Shown here in pieces: positions 61,801-64,000 of a stretch of 64,000 nucleotides of DNA (positions are counted from its first letter, which is position 1; each line of letters begins with the position of its first letter). The DNA is from Corynebacterium casei LMG S-19264. Its GTDB lineage: Bacteria; Actinomycetota; Actinomycetes; Mycobacteriales; Mycobacteriaceae. The notes beneath the pieces were generated by a model. The model saw only the letters and a program-made list of their open reading frames with translations, had not been told where the DNA came from and did not search any database. The stretch lies in assembly GCF_000550785.1 (NCBI RefSeq), contig NZ_CP004350.1:2150009-2214008 (forward strand). The letters are read 5' to 3'. A program made the position numbers and the translations under genes.

Positions 61801-63895
61801 AGTCATCCGGGATCGAACCTGTGGCCTCATGCTGCTCGTGCAAAAAGGCGCGCAGGTTATCCTTCGCCCACGCATCAGTATGGGTAATCAGCTCCGGATT
61901 GGCGTGCGCCTCGCGGCGAAACGCGCCAATGGCTTGGCCTAATTCATAAGGCCTACCAGCGGCATCGCCTGACCAAAACGGCAAGCGGCCGGTATGCCCT
62001 GGTGCCGGGGTGACAATGACCTGATCGCGGGTGATGTCCTCAATCCGCCACGAGGACGCACCAAGGGTAAACACATCGCCAACACGCGATTCATAAACCA
62101 TCTCCTCATCAAGCTCACCCACACGGCGCGGGGCACCCTCACCACCGGCGATGAACACGCCAAACATGCCGCGGTCTGGAATCGTGCCAGCATTAGTCAC
62201 CGCTACCCGCTGCGCGCCGGGCCGCGCCGTCATCACACCGGTAATCCGGTCATAGACCACGCGTGGGCGCAGCTCCGCAAAATCGGTCGACGGGTACACA
62301 CCAGAAACCAGGTCAATGACAGAGTCAAAGACCTCCCGCGCTAAATCGCGATACGGCCAGGCTCGGGTGACGGTGTCATACCAGTCATCGGCGGTTAGCC
62401 CCTCCGGGGCGGCAGATACCGCGGCGACGGTGTGCTGCGCTAAAACGTCCAAGGGGTTGGTGGGGATATGCAGCTTTTCGATGCCCCCTTCCACCATCTT
62501 CTGCACCACCACCGTGGTTTGCAGAAGGTCAGCTCTGTGCTTGGGATAAAAGGAACCGTGACTGGTAGCACCAACGACGTGCCCGGCGCGCCCGATGCGC
62601 TGCAAACCAGAAGCCACCGCCGGTGGGGATTCCACCTGGATGACTAGTTCTACCGCACCCATGTCGATACCCAGTTCCAAAGAACTCGTGGACACCACAG
62701 CGCGCAGCGCGCCTTCTTTGAGCATGGTCTCCGTCATCGCGCGCTCATCTTTAGATACCGAACCGTGATGCGCTCGCGCAATGACTGCCGGCGCCTTGCC
62801 GGCAACATCGACGGCTTTCATCAGCTGCGCTGGGTCCCGGCGCAGCTCCGGCGATAATGATTCCGGGTCATGAATAGACGCCCAGATTTCGTTCAACCGC
62901 GAGGTCAAACGCTCTGCGGTGCGCCGGGAGTTCACAAAGACCAGCGTCGATCGATGCTCCATCACCTGGTCATAAACAGACTGCTCAATAAACGGCCAAA
63001 TAGAACTAGCCACCGGCAGCGCTGATTCGGCCGACGTTGCAGGATCCGCACCTGCGATTCCCAGCGGATCATCAACAGTGAGTTCCCCAATGGTGGAGCC
63101 TTGTTCCGGGGTGGGTAGATCACTCATGTCTTCTACGGGCACGTGGATATCTAGCTGCCACTTCTTCTTCGCTGGCGGAGCGATGATTTCCACCGGCCGT
63201 CCACCACCCAGGAAGTTCGCCACGGTTTCCAGCGGGCGCACCGTCGCCGATAGCCCAATGCGCTGGAACTCCCCTGCGACCTTCGCTAGGCGTTCCATGG
63301 TCAACGCCATGTGAACGCCACGTTTGGAGCCGGCAATAGCGTGGATTTCATCAATGATGACCGTATCCACTGATGCCAAAATGCCCGCCGCTTTTGACGT
63401 AAGCATCAAGTACGCCGACTCCGGCGTGGTAATCAGCACGTCCGGCGGCTTGCGCAGCTGCCGGTTGCGCTCTGACTGCGGTGTATCGCCTGAGCGCACA
63501 CCGATAGAAATATCCGGCTCATCCACACCCAGACGCTGTGCCACGCGTGAGATTCCCGCCAGCGGCACACGTAGGTTACGCTCAATGTCCACGCCCAAAG
63601 CTTTCAGCGGCGAGATATATAAGACTTTCACCCCACCGTGGGAGGAAGTATCCGTGGCATCTTCCCGCTTAGCCACTGGCAGTGAGGTTTGGCCTTCGCG
63701 TTCCATGAGGTTGTTCAATGCCCACAAGAATGCGGCCAGTGTCTTACCTGAACCGGTGGGTGCTACCAGCAAAGCGTGACTGCCTTTAGAAATAGCATCC
63801 CAGGATTGTTCCTGAACTTGTGTGGGTTGAGTGAAAACATCCTCAAACCAACCAGCTACTGCGGGCTTGAAGCGAGAAAGGATATTTTTGGCCAT
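58847..63895 (-). CDS. lhr: Lhr-like ATP-dependent helicase
   Basis: Superfamily 2 3'-5' helicase with RNA:DNA unwinding activity, 1682 residues. Core motifs: Walker A LLVAPTGSGKTLAAFLWALN near residue 40, DEIH box VDTVIIDEIHAIAGSKRGVH near 178, motif V/VI AVVSTSSLELGIDMGAVELV and GLQRIGRAGHVVGATSHGSF near 410-440. A winged-helix and beta-barrel part (core Lhr, to about 880) and the long C-terminal domain typical of full-length actinobacterial Lhr follow. The last 120 residues are Arg/Pro/Ser-rich and disordered. Mycobacterial Lhr is induced by DNA damage; the coupling to nei places it in repair. Confidence 0.95.
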   Translation of the reverse strand: MAKNILSRFKPAVAGWFEDVFTQPTQVQEQSWDAISKGSHALLVAPTGSGKTLAAFLWALNNLMEREGQTSLPVAKREDATDTSSHGGVKVLYISPLKALGVDIERNLRVPLAGISRVAQRLGVDEPDISIGVRSGDTPQSERNRQLRKPPDVLITTPESAYLMLTSKAAGILASVDTVIIDEIHAIAGSKRGVHMALTMERLAKVAGEFQRIGLSATVRPLETVANFLGGGRPVEIIAPPAKKKWQLDIHVPVEDMSDLPTPEQGSTIGELTVDDPLGIAGADPATSAESALPVASSIWPFIEQSVYDQVMEHRSTLVFVNSRRTAERLTSRLNEIWASIHDPESLSPELRRDPAQLMKAVDVAGKAPAVIARAHHGSVSKDERAMTETMLKEGALRAVVSTSSLELGIDMGAVELVIQVESPPAVASGLQRIGRAGHVVGATSHGSFYPKHRADLLQTTVVVQKMVEGGIEKLHIPTNPLDVLAQHTVAAVSAAPEGLTADDWYDTVTRAWPYRDLAREVFDSVIDLVSGVYPSTDFAELRPRVVYDRITGVMTARPGAQRVAVTNAGTIPDRGMFGVFIAGGEGAPRRVGELDEEMVYESRVGDVFTLGASSWRIEDITRDQVIVTPAPGHTGRLPFWSGDAAGRPYELGQAIGAFRREAHANPELITHTDAWAKDNLRAFLHEQHEATGSIPDDSTLVMERFKDELGDWRIVLHSPFGRGVNAPWALAVGARVAERTGMDAQAVAGDDGIVLRLPEGEAEPDASIFAYDPDEIEDIVTEQVGGSALFASRFRECAARALLLPRRNPGKRSPLWQQRQRAEQLLDVARKYPSFPIILETVRECLQDVYDVPSLVEVTRNIAHRKVRVAEVTTEQPSPFASSLLFNYTGAFMYEGDSPLAEKRAAALALDPALLAKLLGTVELRELLEPEIIAEVHAQLQRTDATRRAQTSEQVADMLRVIGPIPVDNVGEHTDVPLQTLHQQLGRRIMEVRIGGRVHLAQAQDAALLRDGLGIPVPPGIPAQVETINDALDQLVSRWARTRGPFVLRELADAFSLSVSIAHSSLNSMDSVIEGHYRQGINEVEYCANEVLRVIRSRSLAKARAQTEPVSPATFGRFLPDWNNVAPVIEGATGNMRRPALRGADGVYAVVEQLAGARLPASAWESMVLPSRVGDYSPVMLDELTSNGEVLVVGAGKAGSSDPWVMLLPADYAAGLVPILDEELSGLTGLQESILALLSRGGGFLFADIYRDIARADAGQGVADTSTTEQRGLDVGVGAGIDTPTTDQVREALWGLVEMGLVSPDSFAPIRTRLSAQGSGRTAHRQKRRPQRSRLRMGRTSFAQTQRANPTPPDMNGRWALTIPASHDATARSAAQGEAWLDRYGVVTRGSVVSEDVLGGFALAYKVLSGFEESGKAMRGYVIDGLGAAQFSTPAVIDRLRGLSDSPDITGWPSGTTTPDIVVLAACDPANPYGAALPWPQQGPARAAGALVVLIDGLCAAHLTRGGKTLTTFFDQLPEGIDHAQALEYVYRALMALIFTGRLSPLVIEKANGASIFDSTIANQLRTLGAGISPRGIRLATKTSTPRTPDSASAPGAPGSTKWEPDFEPEAEAETGSEVEERSPRRGRSLNEALEELSFDDPPSDDRIHGESNQEPSNSQRRSGPMRPRRGPLPPRGRGRR

Positions 63896-63930
63896 GCCTT
63901 ACTTTAACGCGATGGGTAGTCTTAGGAACT

Positions 63931-64000
63931 ATGACAGTCCAGCTCTCTGATGCTCGCTTGACCAATATGATCGCCGAAGGTTGCGGCGAAATTCTGAAAG
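63931..64000 (+). CDS. start of a CysQ/inositol-monophosphatase-like gene (cut by window edge)
   Basis: Only 23 codons are in the window: MTVQLSDARLTNMIAEGCGE, then ILK. This head resembles the first helix of corynebacterial and mycobacterial CysQ (3'-phosphoadenosine-5'-phosphate phosphatase / IMPase superfamily), which is, from memory, divergent from lhr in C. glutamicum. The evidence is short; the rest of the gene would settle it. The gap to the divergent lhr start is 35 bases. Confidence 0.5.
   Translation, partial: MTVQLSDARLTNMIAEGCGEILK

Noticed and set aside
1..64000. tRNA, rRNA, CRISPR arrays, insertion sequences, prophage genes
   Set aside because: No T-loop with acceptor pairing, no regular repeat-spacer pattern, no transposase or integrase motif was seen on either strand.

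Overview
The window reads as a chromosomal segment of a Corynebacterium (Actinobacteria, moderately high GC). The grounds are protein similarity recalled from C. glutamicum and mycobacteria (BetP, AmtR, Pmt, RpfB, a GlpR/Glp division pair, PerM-PurN-PurH) and gene order (ABC-F, ispE, ksgA, rpfB; galU, moeA-like glp, GNAT, glpR; htrA, moaB, mscL; perM, purN, purH; pcrA, chorismate mutase, pgi). No rRNA, tRNA, CRISPR array, insertion sequence or phage gene was seen. All database-style statements come from memory of the families, not from a search.

Layout. 1-12.6 kb is mostly minus-strand core metabolism: end of an ABC-F ATPase, ispE, ksgA, rpfB, tatD, an MFS exporter, metG, betP and rsmI, with pmt divergent from rsmI. 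12.6-15.3 kb is a decayed island: two SDR genes on the minus strand and an asparaginase plus an HpPgdA-like deacetylase on the plus strand. A deletion has removed the shared 5' ends of the two inner genes, and both outer genes are frameshifted. 15.3-19.9 kb holds a small Cys-containing unknown, an RNase H-domain protein, an MFS transporter, a zinc-finger membrane protein, DoxX and a divergent Tag glycosylase. 20-24.8 kb is the minus-strand division/wall block galU, glp, GNAT, glpR. 24.8-29.5 kb has 5-formyl-THF cyclo-ligase, a SAF-domain protein, mscL, a small unknown, moaB and htrA. 29.7-31.8 kb is ribosomal: rpmF and rpmE2 on minus, rpmB-rpmG-rpsN-rpsR on plus, all of the cysteine-poor zinc-independent type.

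31.9-34.8 kb carries a degenerate DUF294-like nucleotidyltransferase, amtR and an FMN-dependent lactate dehydrogenase. 35.0-36.2 kb is an accessory pair: a secreted Cys-bracketed peptide precursor and a small multi-spanning membrane protein, the best candidate here for an undescribed system. 36.3-40.5 kb is purH, purN, perM. 40.5-43.9 kb has two LytM (M23) peptidases with long untranslated flanks. 43.9-51.4 kb has pcrA, chorismate mutase, an Na+/H+ antiporter-family permease, pgi and DedA. 51.4-58.0 kb has a secreted unknown, YccF, a two-subunit ABC exporter-fold system with a TetR gene and a DtxR-like box, and a pair of tiny membrane proteins. 58.0-63.9 kb is nei and lhr (coupled), then the start of a cysQ-like gene.

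Functional themes. Cell-envelope growth and osmotic response recur: rpfB, two LytM peptidases, betP, mscL, glp/glpR, perM and pmt. Direct repeats resembling an OmpR-class operator (GTAACA, period 10-11) lie upstream of rpfB, betP and the first LytM gene, which suggests a shared MtrA-type control. Purine synthesis (purN-purH) and nitrogen control (amtR) form the metabolic core of the middle third.
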